Assembly (NCBI RefSeq): GCF_020055635.1 | Contig: NZ_JAIPUT010000036.1 | Coordinates: 1 to 44,290 of the forward strand | Direction of reading: 5' to 3' | Source: Marivita sp. | Lineage (GTDB): Bacteria > Pseudomonadota > Alphaproteobacteria > Rhodobacterales > Rhodobacteraceae | Length of the DNA stretch: 44,290 bases | Shown here: positions 14,799-25,769 of the stretch, one piece after another | Layout: each line of letters begins with the position of its first letter | Position numbering within the stretch: position 1 is the first letter of the stretch | Notes under the pieces: model-generated | Told to the model about the DNA's origin: nothing | The model's input: only the letters and a program-made list of their open reading frames with translations | Database searches by the model: none | Position numbers and translations under genes: made by a program

Positions 14799-17459
14799 TC
14801 ACACCAGACGCGGGTTCGGCTTGTCGCCGTCGATGTCGTATTTCGTCAAAGCTGTCTTGAGGTCTTTCTCGGTCACCGCACCTTCACGGAAGAGATCGAC
14901 CATCGCAGCGGCGGCGATGTGGTTCGCGTCCACCTCGAAGAACCGGCGCAGGTTCAGGCGGCTGTCCGACCGGCCATAACCATCGGTGCCCAGAACCGTG
15001 AACCGACCCGGCACAAAGCCCCGGATCTGCTCGGCGTAGTTCTTCATGTAGTCGGTCGCCGCGACGATCGGACCTTTCACACTCTCAAGCTGCTGGGTGA
15101 CATACGGCACTTTCGGCTCGTCCAGCGGGTTCAGCCTGTTCTGACGCGCGCAATCCTGCCCATCTCGGGCAAGCTCGTTCAGCGACGTGGCCGACCAGAT
15201 ATCCGAGGTCACGCCGAAATCTTCCTTCAGCATCTCGGCCGCCTTGATCGCCTGCACAAGGATCGTCCCCGATCCCATCAGGTTGACGTGTTTCTTGCCG
15301 GGCTTCGCCGTCTTGTGCATCCGGTACAGACCCTTGATGATGCCCTCTTCGGCGCCCATCGGCATTTCCGGGTGCTGATAATTCTCGTTCATCAGCGTCA
15401 GGTAGAAATAGACATCCTCCTGATCCACGAACATCCGCTGCAACCCGTTCTGAACGATCACCGCAACCTCGTAGCTGAAGGTCGGATCATAGCTGATGCA
15501 GTTCGGGATCGTGCTGGCCAGGATGTGGCTGTGTCCATCCTCGTGCTGCAAGCCTTCGCCGTTCAGCGTGGTCCGCCCGGCCGTCCCGCCAAGCATGAAG
15601 CCCCGTGCCCGACTGTCGCCCGCCGCCCAGCACAGATCGCCGATCCGCTGGAAGCCGAACATCGAGTAGTAGATGAAGAACGGGATCATCGGCACGCCGT
15701 GATTGGAATACGACGTCGCCGCCGCGATCCAGTCCGCCATCGCGCCCGCTTCGTTGATGCCCTCCTGAAGCACCTGGCCATCCAGGCTTTCCTTGTAGAA
15801 CATCATCTGGTCGCGGTCTTCGGGGACATAGTTCTGTCCCAGCGGGTTGTAGATCCCGACAGACCGGAACAGCCCTTCCATCCCGAAGGTGCGGCTTTCA
15901 TCCGGCACGATCGGCACCACATTCTTGCCGATCTGCTTGTCACGCAGCAGCGTCGTCAGGATACGCACAAACGCCATCGTCGTCGAAATCTCGCGATCGC
16001 CCGTGGACTCGAGTTGCCCCTTGAACTTGTCGAGCGCCGGGATCTCCAGCTTGGGCGCATCCTTCCAGTGCCGGACCGGGAACGACCCGCCCAACTCCTT
16101 GCGGCGATCCGCGAGATAGGCCTTCTGCGCGTTGTTCAGGCTGACAAAGGGAATGTCCTTTTCAAGCTCCTGATCCGTCACCGGAATCTGGAACCGGTCC
16201 CGCATCGCCTTGAGCTGGTCGAGCTGCATCTTCTTCTGCTGGTGCGTGGTATTCTGGCCCTCGCCAGCGGTCCCCATGCCGTACCCCTTGACCGTCTTGA
16301 CCAAAAGGCAGGTCGGCGTGTTCTTGGCTTTGCTGGCCCGCAGGAAGGCGTTGTAGACCTTCTTCGGGTCATGCCCACCGCGGCGCAGCGCCCAGATCTG
16401 GTCGTCGGTCCAGTCTTCGACCAAAGCAGCCGTTTCGGGATACTTTCCGAAGAAATGCTCGCGGATATACGCGCCATCCTTGGATTTGAATGTCTGGTAA
16501 TCGCCGTCGACGGTCTCGTCCATCAGCTTGCGCAGCATGCCCGACGTGTCGCGTTCCAGCAATTCGTCCCAGCCACGGCCCCACAAGAGCTTGATCACAT
16601 CCCAACCGGCACCGCGGAAATCGCCCTCGAGTTCCTGAACGATCTTGCCGTTGCCACGCACCGGCCCGTCCAGCCGTTGCAGGTTGCAGTTGATGACGAA
16701 GATCAGGTTGTCCAGCCCTTCGCGCGAGGCAAGGTCGATGGCGCCCCGGCTTTCCGGCTCGTCCATCTCTCCATCACCAAGGAAGCACCACACCTTGCGG
16801 TCGGCCATGTCGATATGGCCGCGATTGTGCATGTATTTCATGAATCGCGCCTGGTAGATCGCCATGAGCGGCCCCAGACCCATCGAAACGGTGGGAAATT
16901 GCCAGTAATCCGGCATCAACCAGGGGTGCGGATAGGAACTCAGCCCGTCGCCGGCAACTTCGGACCGGAAGTTCTCCAACTGCTCGGTGCTGATCCGGCC
17001 TTCCATGAAGGACCGGGCGTAGATTCCGGGAATCACATGCCCCTGAAAGAAGACAAGATCGCCGCCATGGATCGCGGACTTGGACCGCCAGAAATGGTTC
17101 AGCCCTATATCATAAAGCGCAGCCGACGACGCGAAGGACGCGATATGACCGCCATATTCGCTGCTCACCTTGTTGCGCTTGACCACGGTCGCCATGGCGT
17201 TCCAGCGGTTGATCGTGCGGATACGCCATTCCATCTCGATGTCACCCGGAATGTCGACCTCATCATCCGGTGCAATCGTGTTCTGGTAAGGCGTATTCGC
17301 CGAAAATGGTAGCTTGGCCCCGTTTGCGCGGGCTTGCTGCACCGCCTTGTCGAGCAGGAAATGCGCGCGATCTGCGCCATCGCGCAGGATGACGTCCTCT
17401 ATCGCGTCTTGCCATTCCTGGGATTCGACCGGGTCAATATCATTCGGGCTGTCTTTCAT
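14799..17459 (-). CDS. aceE: Pyruvate dehydrogenase E1, homodimeric type
   Basis: A thiamine-diphosphate-dependent pyruvate decarboxylase of 886 residues, nearly the same length as E. coli AceE. The ThDP-binding motif GDGEMDEPES begins near residue 230 and is followed by NCNLQRLDGPVRGNGKI. Characteristic segments are YHPWLMPDYWQFPTVSMGLGP-like residues near 190 and LNGEGLQHEDGHSH near 640. The ATG at 17459 has AGAGGGAA upstream. An earlier in-frame ATG at 17600 adds 47 residues with no family similarity. It is the first gene of the PDH operon, and the 395 bases upstream carry three ATTGGTTC elements. Many alphaproteobacteria use the heterotetrameric PdhA/PdhB E1 instead. Confidence 0.97.
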   Translation of the reverse strand: MKDSPNDIDPVESQEWQDAIEDVILRDGADRAHFLLDKAVQQARANGAKLPFSANTPYQNTIAPDDEVDIPGDIEMEWRIRTINRWNAMATVVKRNKVSSEYGGHIASFASSAALYDIGLNHFWRSKSAIHGGDLVFFQGHVIPGIYARSFMEGRISTEQLENFRSEVAGDGLSSYPHPWLMPDYWQFPTVSMGLGPLMAIYQARFMKYMHNRGHIDMADRKVWCFLGDGEMDEPESRGAIDLASREGLDNLIFVINCNLQRLDGPVRGNGKIVQELEGDFRGAGWDVIKLLWGRGWDELLERDTSGMLRKLMDETVDGDYQTFKSKDGAYIREHFFGKYPETAALVEDWTDDQIWALRRGGHDPKKVYNAFLRASKAKNTPTCLLVKTVKGYGMGTAGEGQNTTHQQKKMQLDQLKAMRDRFQIPVTDQELEKDIPFVSLNNAQKAYLADRRKELGGSFPVRHWKDAPKLEIPALDKFKGQLESTGDREISTTMAFVRILTTLLRDKQIGKNVVPIVPDESRTFGMEGLFRSVGIYNPLGQNYVPEDRDQMMFYKESLDGQVLQEGINEAGAMADWIAAATSYSNHGVPMIPFFIYYSMFGFQRIGDLCWAAGDSRARGFMLGGTAGRTTLNGEGLQHEDGHSHILASTIPNCISYDPTFSYEVAVIVQNGLQRMFVDQEDVYFYLTLMNENYQHPEMPMGAEEGIIKGLYRMHKTAKPGKKHVNLMGSGTILVQAIKAAEMLKEDFGVTSDIWSATSLNELARDGQDCARQNRLNPLDEPKVPYVTQQLESVKGPIVAATDYMKNYAEQIRGFVPGRFTVLGTDGYGRSDSRLNLRRFFEVDANHIAAAAMVDLFREGAVTEKDLKTALTKYDIDGDKPNPRLV

Positions 17460-17854
17460 ATTCCCTCTTCCCTTGGTCAGGCCCTTGGCCAGTAGTTTAT
17501 CGCTGAACCAATCACGTGCATGCACTATGCTCAACGGTCTCAACGCGCTCCTAACATGCCGGGTTCCCCAGCGGCAGTAAGGCGGATACATACCCTCCAT
17601 GCGCTAGACGCATGGCAAATTGGTTCAAGCTTAAACAATTTATTCGCGGGCAACCCTGCATATCCGGTCACGTGGCTGCGATTGGTTCGGCATCTTTGCC
17701 GGTCGCCACATCGACTCGTGCCCGCACGCTATCCTCCTGGCAAGGAGCGTGACAGAAGACGCGCCAGTAATAAAGCCTGCGTGCCAAACTGGCTGTTACC
17801 CGCTGGACCGGGCGCGTTGGTCCACGTCCAAACGAGCCTCAGGATCGGACTGCG
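17460..17854. other. 395-base intergenic region upstream of aceE with three ATTGGTTC elements
   Basis: I see no credible gene here. ATTGGTTC occurs at 17619-17626 and 17681-17688 on the plus strand and, as GAACCAAT, at 17505-17512. The central copy is part of an imperfect palindrome around AAGCTT (17616-17641) in a locally AT-rich stretch. The region must contain the promoter of aceE and the 3' flank of the exonuclease gene. A TGGACC/GGTCCA hairpin near 17803-17823 lacks a T-run. The repeated octamer is a candidate operator for regulation of the PDH operon. Confidence 0.55.
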
Positions 17855-18643
17855 TCAAAGATCGAAACTTGCGAAAACCGGTGCATGGTCGCTTGGCTTT
17901 TCCCAGCCCCGCGCCGCGCGCAGAACGCGGCTGCCATGCGCGGCGTTGGAAATGTCCGGCGTCGCCCAGACATGGTCCAGCCGCCGTCCCTTGTCGGCAG
18001 CATCCCAATCCTTGGCGCGATAGCTCCACCAGGAATACAGCAACCCGTCCGGGATATCCTGCCGCGTGACATCGACCCAGCCACCGGCCTCCTGGGTCTG
18101 TCCAAGATGCTCGACCTCGATGGGCGTGTGGCTCACGACCTTGAGCAGTTGCTTGTGCGACCACACGTCATCCTCGCGCGGCGCGATGTTCAGATCACCG
18201 ACAAGAATCGCCTTCTCGGGCCGCTCACCATGAAACCAGTCCCGCATGTCGGTCAGGTAATCCAGCTTCTGGCCAAACTTCTCGTTGATCTCCCGATCCG
18301 GCGCATCACCACCTGCGGGCACGTAGAAATTGTGGATCGTCACCCCGTTCTCGAGCCGCCCCGCAACATGGCGCGCATGGCCCAGCCCGGCGAAGTCCTT
18401 GTCGCCCAGATCCTCGATCGGCAGCTTCGACAGGATTGCAACGCCGTTATACCCCTTCTGCCCGCGCGCGATCACATGGCCGTAGCCCAGCGCCCGGAAC
18501 TGCTCGAGCGGGATCTTGTCGACCGGGCTCTTGCACTCCTGGAGGCACAGGACATCCGGCGCTTCATCGGTCATCAGCCGGGCCACGAGCCCCTCACGCA
18601 AACGGACGGAATTGATGTTCCAGGTGGCAAGGGTAAAGGACAT
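17855..18643 (-). CDS. xthA: Exodeoxyribonuclease III / AP endonuclease
   Basis: A Mg-dependent base-excision repair enzyme that cuts DNA 5' to abasic sites and removes 3' blocking groups. Its 262 residues match E. coli Xth. Motifs in order: TLATWNINSVR (N9/N11 region), LCLQECK (metal-binding E36), YNGVAILSK, the GDLNIAP segment with catalytic Asp/Asn, RLDHVWATP, and the terminal SDHAPV with the catalytic His. The ATG at 18643 is preferred because GGAG lies 9 bases before it. An ATG at 18652 would abut that GGAG. It is a single gene; the LysR terminator lies upstream. Confidence 0.94.
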   Translation of the reverse strand: MSFTLATWNINSVRLREGLVARLMTDEAPDVLCLQECKSPVDKIPLEQFRALGYGHVIARGQKGYNGVAILSKLPIEDLGDKDFAGLGHARHVAGRLENGVTIHNFYVPAGGDAPDREINEKFGQKLDYLTDMRDWFHGERPEKAILVGDLNIAPREDDVWSHKQLLKVVSHTPIEVEHLGQTQEAGGWVDVTRQDIPDGLLYSWWSYRAKDWDAADKGRRLDHVWATPDISNAAHGSRVLRAARGWEKPSDHAPVFASFDL

Positions 18644-18721
18644 GAAGCGCATCTCCGGCAGGTGTCAGGTCGCCAGACACTGCCCCCGCAGGTCGCCCAT
18701 CGCAACCCGGAAACCGACACG

Positions 18722-18753
18722 AAAAAACGCCCCGGGCTATGGCACCCGAGGCG
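18722..18753 (-). terminator. Rho-independent terminator of the LysR gene
   Basis: On the minus strand a GC-rich stem (CGCCTCGGG and CCCGGGGCG around TGCCATAG, one mismatch) is followed directly by TTTTTTC. It lies 37 bases after the stop of the gene at 18790-19695. Confidence 0.88.
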
Positions 18754-18789
18754 TGAAGGTAGTCTGCGAACAGACGAGGGAGGAAAAAA

Positions 18790-19695
18790 TCACCAGTCCT
18801 TCGGACCCTTGTCGGCAAACTGGTGAACCAGGAAATCGATGAAGGCGCGGACCTTGGGCTGGGTAAAGCGGCCCGGCGGATAGACCGCGTAAATGCCCTG
18901 CGTGTCGATCGGAAGGTCCGGGATCGCATCCTCGACCAGCCCTTTCTCCATCGCGTCGGCATACAGAAACGACGGCAGATAGGCGATGCCCAGACCCGCC
19001 ACGCAGGCATTGAGCAGCGACTGACCGTCATTCACCGACAACCAACCGGCGGTGCGAATCTGGCGCTTTTCACCCGAGGGCGCGGTCACCTTCCAGACAT
19101 TGCCGCTGGACTGGTTCGAATAGTGCAAGAGCTTGTGCTCGTTCAGATCGTCGATCCGCCGCGGGCGACCGTATTTGTCGAAATACCCCGGCGCCGCGAT
19201 CATCCGCTTGGTGGTCTCGGTCAGCTTGCGCGCGCGCAGCGTGCTGTCTTCCAGTTCACCGATCCGGACCGCCATGTCGAACCCTTCGGAAATCAGTTCC
19301 ACATAGCGGTTGTTCAGAACCATGTTGACCGTGATGTCCGGAAAATCGGACAGGAACTCACCAAGGACAGGCGACAGGTGATTGACCCCGAAATCGGTCG
19401 CCACGCTGATCCGCAGCAGGCCCGAAGGCGCGGATTGCATCGACGTGACCAGCGCATCCGCCTCGCCCGCATCGTTCAGCACCCGGCGCGCGCGGTCGTA
19501 ATAGGCCAGACCGATCTCGGTCGGGCTCACCCGCCGCGTCGTCCGATTCAAGAGCCGTGCGCCAAGCCGCGCCTCGAGAGAGGACACATGCTTCGAGACA
19601 GCAGACTTGGAAATGCCCATCTTCTTCGCCGCGTCGGTAAAGCCACCCTGATCCACAACCGTGGCAAAGGCCTCCATTTCGGTAAGACGGTCCAT
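18790..19695 (-). CDS. LysR family transcriptional regulator
   Basis: A 301-residue LysR regulator. The winged helix-turn-helix is at 4-60 (MEAFATVVDQGGFTDAAKKMGISKSAVSKHVSSLE), with a substrate-binding-like effector domain from about 90 (LLRISVATDFG). The SAVSKHV recognition helix and the NRTTRRVSPTEIG segment place it in the large CrgA/DmlR-like branch often found in roseobacters. The start at 19695 gives the standard MDRLTEMEAF N-terminus. It is divergent from the DUF4399 gene with 225 bases between them; a TTGAC-N12-GTCAA inverted repeat at 19715-19736 could be its own site. Its ligand and targets cannot be told from sequence. Confidence 0.92.
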   Translation of the reverse strand: MDRLTEMEAFATVVDQGGFTDAAKKMGISKSAVSKHVSSLEARLGARLLNRTTRRVSPTEIGLAYYDRARRVLNDAGEADALVTSMQSAPSGLLRISVATDFGVNHLSPVLGEFLSDFPDITVNMVLNNRYVELISEGFDMAVRIGELEDSTLRARKLTETTKRMIAAPGYFDKYGRPRRIDDLNEHKLLHYSNQSSGNVWKVTAPSGEKRQIRTAGWLSVNDGQSLLNACVAGLGIAYLPSFLYADAMEKGLVEDAIPDLPIDTQGIYAVYPPGRFTQPKVRAFIDFLVHQFADKGPKDW

Positions 19696-19714
19696 ACGTA
19701 TCCCTCGTGTTTTG

Positions 19715-19736
19715 TTGACACGGGTATGGCCGTCAA
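19715..19736. promoter_or_regulatory. Inverted repeat in LysR/DUF4399 intergenic region
   Basis: TTGAC (19715-19719) and GTCAA (19732-19736) are perfect arms with a 12-base spacer, 20 bases upstream of the LysR start. The T-rich/A-rich ends are compatible with a LysR autoregulatory box, but the arms are short. Nothing else stands out between 19737 and 19905. Confidence 0.35.
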
Positions 19737-19920
19737 ATCAGGCGCGACTTGGGCGTACTGCCGACAATATCTTGGTTTTCTCTGGCAATGTCACCGGCAT
19801 GGAAACAAGGTTTGCCCCCCGTCCACCCTGTCCGACAGCCGCTCTGCCCTCGCCATGGCCGATGCTCAGCCTATGTTTACCCAAGGGCAATTTCAGCGCC
19901 CCATTTTCAGGGAGGAATAC

Positions 19921-20364
19921 ATGAAACGCATCATACTCACGGCCGCATTTGCATTGGCCATAGCCCACACCGCCCATGCCGGTACCACGCCCTCGCCCGC
20001 CGGGGCCGCAGTCTACTTCGTCGCGCCGCAGGACGGCACCAGCGTGCAATCCCCGGTTACCGTTGTTTTCGGTCTCAGCGGCATGGGGGTCGCGCCCGCC
20101 GGTATCGAGAAAGAGGCCACCGGCCATCATCATATTTTCCTGAACCGCGCCCCCTTCGGCGAAGGCACCGAGGATGACGACCTGATCGCGAACGGCATCC
20201 CGAGCGACGAGTCACATCTGCACTTCGGCGGGGGCCAGACCGAGGTAAGTCTCGATCTTCCGCCCGGAGAACATACGATCCAGCTTGTCCTGGGCGATGA
20301 ATTCCACGTCCCGCACAACCCGCCCGTGGTCAGCGACGTGATCACGATCACCGTGGCCGAATGA
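19921..20364 (+). CDS. Secreted DUF4399 family protein
   Basis: A 147-residue protein with a clear Sec signal peptide (MKRIILTAAFALAIAHTAHA, cleavage after about residue 20). The mature part has the DUF4399 features: VYFVAPQDGTSVQSPVTVVFGLSGM, the HHHIFLN histidine cluster, LHFGGGQTEVSLDLPPGEHTIQLVLGD and a terminal VTVAE-like strand. It is a small beta-sandwich of the periplasm with unknown function; the histidines could bind metal. GGGAGG precedes the ATG at 19921 by 6 bases. It is divergent from the LysR gene, which may control it, and is followed by a bidirectional terminator. Confidence 0.88.
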   Translation: MKRIILTAAFALAIAHTAHAGTTPSPAGAAVYFVAPQDGTSVQSPVTVVFGLSGMGVAPAGIEKEATGHHHIFLNRAPFGEGTEDDDLIANGIPSDESHLHFGGGQTEVSLDLPPGEHTIQLVLGDEFHVPHNPPVVSDVITITVAE

Positions 20365-20365
20365 C

Positions 20366-20391
20366 AAAACGCCGGGCCAATCGGCCCGGCG
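20366..20391. terminator. Bidirectional terminator between DUF4399 and DJ-1 genes
   Basis: CGCCGGGCC and GGCCCGGCG (20370-20391) form a 9-bp stem with a 4-base loop. On the minus strand it is followed by TTTTGTC, which makes it a good terminator for the DJ-1 gene. On the plus side CTCCTC follows, so termination of the DUF4399 transcript is weaker. Confidence 0.78.
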
Positions 20392-20416
20392 CTCCTCACA
20401 CTACACCCTTTTGTGC

Positions 20417-20977
20417 TCAGGCCGCCTTGCGCGTGTGTTTGCCTTCTTCGACCTCTTCCACGATCTTGCCGACAAAGGCCTTGAGGTCGCCGGGGTTGCG
20501 GCTCGTGATGATTGCCTGATCCACCACGACCTCTTCATCCTTCCAATCCGCGCCCGCGTTCTGCACGTCGGTCTTGATCGAATGATAGGACGTCGCCTCG
20601 CGGCCTTTGAGAATGTCGGCCTCGATCAGCACCCAGGGCGCGTGGCACACGGCGGCAATCGTCTTGCCTTGGTTGTGAAACGCCTTCACCAGATCAAGCA
20701 CGTCTTCCTCGACGCGCAGCAGGTCCGGGTTGATCTGACCGCCGGGAATCACCAGCGCGTCATAGTCATCGGCAGACACGTCCGAGATCTTCGCATCGGC
20801 CTCGGCTTCGCGCCCCCAGTCGCTGCCTTCCCAGCCCTTGATCGGGTTACCGTCAAGCGTGGCCACGTGCAGCTTGGCACCTTTGGCGCGCAGTTGATCG
20901 CGGGGAAACTCCAATTCGGACTGTTCAAATCCGTGGGTTGCAATGAGTAGGATCTTTGCGTCGTTGATCGCTGGCAT
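20417..20977 (-). CDS. DJ-1/PfpI family protein (type 1 glutamine amidotransferase-like)
   Basis: A 186-residue cytoplasmic protein of the DJ-1/PfpI superfamily. The nucleophile elbow AAVCHAPW carries C111-H112, preceded by ALVIPGG (75-80) and the N-terminal ILLIATHGFEQSEL with the conserved glutamates. The Cys-His pair and the SYHSIKTDVQNAG segment resemble the YhbO/PfpI subgroup, linked to stress resistance and proposed protein or nucleotide deglycation; the exact activity is disputed. The start at 20977 has a perfect AGGAGG site 8 bases upstream. It lies 87 bases downstream of fadH on the same strand, with a 19-base palindrome between them. Confidence 0.92.
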   Translation of the reverse strand: MPAINDAKILLIATHGFEQSELEFPRDQLRAKGAKLHVATLDGNPIKGWEGSDWGREAEADAKISDVSADDYDALVIPGGQINPDLLRVEEDVLDLVKAFHNQGKTIAAVCHAPWVLIEADILKGREATSYHSIKTDVQNAGADWKDEEVVVDQAIITSRNPGDLKAFVGKIVEEVEEGKHTRKAA

Positions 20978-21007
20978 TTTGGGCCTCCTGATGGGATGAA
21001 TGTCGAA

Positions 21008-21026
21008 GCGGGACATCATGTCCCGC
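21008..21026. repeat. 19-base palindrome between fadH and the DJ-1 gene
   Basis: GCGGGACAT and ATGTCCCGC are perfect 9-base arms around a single C. No T-run follows on either strand. It lies 30 bases upstream of the DJ-1 start, where an operator could act, but an mRNA hairpin between the two co-directional genes is equally possible. Confidence 0.5.
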
Positions 21027-21064
21027 CGTCTGACCAATCAACGCATCGGAGTACCAGCCGTTCC

Positions 21065-23171
<2,107 letters not shown>

Positions 23172-23175
<4 letters not shown>

Positions 23176-24353
23176 GGGCGATCATACTCCGCCGCATGCC
23201 GCCCCGCCCAAAGCCCGGTGGCGAAACATGCGGTTAGCAGATACCCCCCGGTCGGCGCATCCCAGTCGAGCATTTCCCCCGCGCAGAACGTCCCCGGACG
23301 GTCTTTCAGCATCAGGTTGTCATCCAGCGCCTCGAACGCGACACCCCCGGCGGTCGAAATCGCCTCGTCCATCGGGCGCAACCCGGAATGGCGGATCGGA
23401 AGCGCCTTCAATCGCGTCGCAAGCTCATCGAACGGAACCGGCGCACCTTGGGTAAACTCGTTCCAAAGCGCGATCTTGACGGGGGGCAGGTTCAATGTGT
23501 TGCGCAGGATCTTCGCCATGCCCTTCTTGGCCGTGTCCGGCAGGCGCTTTTGCACCTCCTTCACCGAAAGGTCCGGCAGCAGGTCAACGGTCAGCGGCGC
23601 TCCGTCTTCGCGCAGCGCGGGGGCCAGCGAATAGATGCCGCCCCCCTCAAGCCCCTCTTTCGACAGGATCGCCTCGCCCCGCGACCGCAGATCACCGGCG
23701 CGCCATTCCACCGATTTGATCGGTTGGCCGAACTGCGTCGTCATGTGGCCGGACCAGTCGACCCTGAGCCCGACATTGGACGGCTGGAACGGCGTCACCG
23801 TGATTCCGTTCGCTGCGAAACGGTCGGCCCAGTGCCCATCCGACCCCAGCCGTGCCCAGCTTGCGCCACCCAGCGCAAAGACCGTGACTCGGGGCGTCAG
23901 AACCCGCGTGCCCTCGGGCGTGTCGAACCGGTAGGTGTTCTGATCCCAATCAACCCAGCGCCAGCGTGTGTGACGCTCCAATCCGAGCCCGTCCAACCGC
24001 TCCAGCCACGCGCGCAGAAGCGGCGACGCCTTCATCGCATGCGGAAAAAGCCGACCCGTCGATCCCGCGAATGTCGTCTGTCCGAGATTCTCCGCCCAAG
24101 CGCGAACTTCTTGTGGCCCGAAGCCCTTGAGGCAGGCCCGCAATGTCGGATGAAGCCCGGCGCCATAAGAGGCCAGAAAAGGCCCGAACGGCTGCATCCT
24201 GGTCAGGTTCAACCCGGACTTTCCCGCCATCAGGAACTTGCGCCCGATCGACGGTTTCGCCTCGACCAGCGTCACCACGCGACCCGCGGACAATAGCGCC
24301 TCTGCCGCCATCAGCCCCGCCGGGCCGCCGCCGATGACCAGCGCATCCGTCAT
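23172..24353 (-). CDS. HI0933-type flavoprotein (TIGR03862 family)
   Basis: A 393-residue FAD-binding protein of the HI0933/YhiN superfamily. The FAD fold is at the N-terminus (ALVIGGGPAGLMAAEALL), then EAKPSIGRKFLMAGKSGLNLT, which is diagnostic of the family, and the C-terminal segment FCAGEMLDWDAPTGGYLLTACFATG. The insertion domain from about 180 to 330 is present and the length is normal. The biochemical role is not established; I know of no firm assignment. Its ATG overlaps the end of the MscS gene (ATGA), so the two are coupled. It ends 80 bases before the fadH start. Confidence 0.9.
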
Positions 24354-25678
24354 TCCGCCGCAGCGGCATGACGCATCTCGATCACGCGATGCGGGTAGGG
24401 TATCTCGATATCGTGCTGCTTGAGCGCATTCCAGATCAGGAACAGAACATCCGAGCTGTACCTGTTCTTTCCGTCGTCGATGCCGTTCACCCAGAATTCC
24501 ACGCAGAAATCGATGCCGCTGTCCCCGAAGCCGCGCAGTTCACAATCCGGTGGCTCGGGATCCTGAAGCACCGACGGGTGCCTGGACACCGCCGCCTCGA
24601 TGATCTCGGGGACGCGGTTGATATCGGTATCGTAATGCACCGAAAACGGCACCTCGTAGCGGTTGGCGCTGCCCTGGTCCGAATAATTGATCACCCGTGT
24701 GGTGATGAAATCCTCGTTCGGCACCACGATCCAGCGGCCGTCGAAGGTTTCCAGGATCATGGCCCGCGCTGTTGTCTTCACGATGGTGCCCGCCTCGCCA
24801 TTGTCGAGTTCCACATAGTCGCCGACCGTTGCCTGCCCCTCCAGAAGCAGGATCACACCCGAGATATAGTTCGATGCGATCTTTTGAAGACCGAAGCCCA
24901 GACCGACACCGATGGCGCCGCCGAGAACGGCCAGAGAGGTCAGCGGCACACCCATGATGTTCATCAGCAGCAGGAAGGCGACACCGAAAATGACAAGTTC
25001 GGCCGCCTTGGCCGCCAGTTGCCGGGTGGCGGGGCGCATGTCTTCCTGGCGGTTGATATAGGTCGCGGACTGATCGTTCGACCAGCGCCCGAGCCAGAAC
25101 AGGATCGCTCCGGCGATGACCCCGCGCAACAAGGCCATCACCGAGAACGAGATGTTGCCCAGGCTGATCATGGTTGCGTTCAGTCGGTCGGCCAGCGGGT
25201 CGAGAAGCCCGACCGTGTAAAGCGCCATCACAGGCAACAGCACATAGCGGCCAAGCAGCTTGAGAAACGGATCCGCGACCATGTCGCGAACAAGGACGCG
25301 CGCTGCCAGCAGCAGGAACAGCCGTTTTCCGAACGCGATGATGTCCCCCGAGCCGAAGACAGACCGGATGACCTGTTCGCCGATGCCGCTCAGCAGATAG
25401 GCAAGTAGCGGAAGCAACAGCGGCACCCCGGACACCAAGAAGCCGCGCGCCCTGGACAAAGGATCGGATGCCCCGTCCCGCGGCGTCAACATGCCGGAAA
25501 ACGGCTTGCGAACGCGTCGCGCGACAAGGACGGCCAGAAGATAGGCGACCACCAGCGTGGCAAATTGCGACCACGCCGCCGGCGACATGAGCCAGGTCAG
25601 CGCGATCTGCGATCCCTGCTGCGCGTAGGTACCGGCCTGCTGCACAATCGGGTGCTGTACCGCCAAATCCCAATCCAT
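24350..25678 (-). CDS. MscS-type mechanosensitive ion channel
   Basis: A 442-residue inner-membrane channel that opens under membrane tension. About six hydrophobic helices precede the MscS core. The pore-lining TM3 has the Gly/Ala pattern GGAIGVGLGFGLQKIASNYISG at about 250-272, followed by the beta domain (LLLEGQATVGDYVEL, VPNEDFITTRVINYS) and the C-terminal alpha/beta part ending in FLIWNALKQHDIEIPYPHRVI. It is longer than E. coli MscS (286) because of extra N-terminal helices, as in YbiO/YnaI-like proteins. AAGGGAA precedes the ATG at 25678. It is coupled to the flavoprotein gene downstream. Confidence 0.94.
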   Translation of the reverse strand: MDWDLAVQHPIVQQAGTYAQQGSQIALTWLMSPAAWSQFATLVVAYLLAVLVARRVRKPFSGMLTPRDGASDPLSRARGFLVSGVPLLLPLLAYLLSGIGEQVIRSVFGSGDIIAFGKRLFLLLAARVLVRDMVADPFLKLLGRYVLLPVMALYTVGLLDPLADRLNATMISLGNISFSVMALLRGVIAGAILFWLGRWSNDQSATYINRQEDMRPATRQLAAKAAELVIFGVAFLLLMNIMGVPLTSLAVLGGAIGVGLGFGLQKIASNYISGVILLLEGQATVGDYVELDNGEAGTIVKTTARAMILETFDGRWIVVPNEDFITTRVINYSDQGSANRYEVPFSVHYDTDINRVPEIIEAAVSRHPSVLQDPEPPDCELRGFGDSGIDFCVEFWVNGIDDGKNRYSSDVLFLIWNALKQHDIEIPYPHRVIEMRHAAAAE

Positions 25679-25769
25679 GCCGATTCCCTTGAAAATGCGC
25701 CCTGATGAAGCAAGTCAATGCCTTGAGCCTGTTGCTTGCACAAGCCTCGCACGGCGGAGCGCCACCAAA

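Noticed and set aside
14415-17312. Open frame of 965 codons on the plus strand across the PDH operon
   Set aside because: It is antisense to aceE and the start of aceF, which have full domain matches. The translation has no family motif and is rich in Arg, His and Pro, typical of a shadow frame in GC-rich DNA.
17749-18069. GTG-started frame of 106 codons upstream of and overlapping xthA
   Set aside because: AAGGAG lies only one base before the GTG, the frame overlaps xthA in antisense, and the protein is Arg/Pro-rich without a motif.
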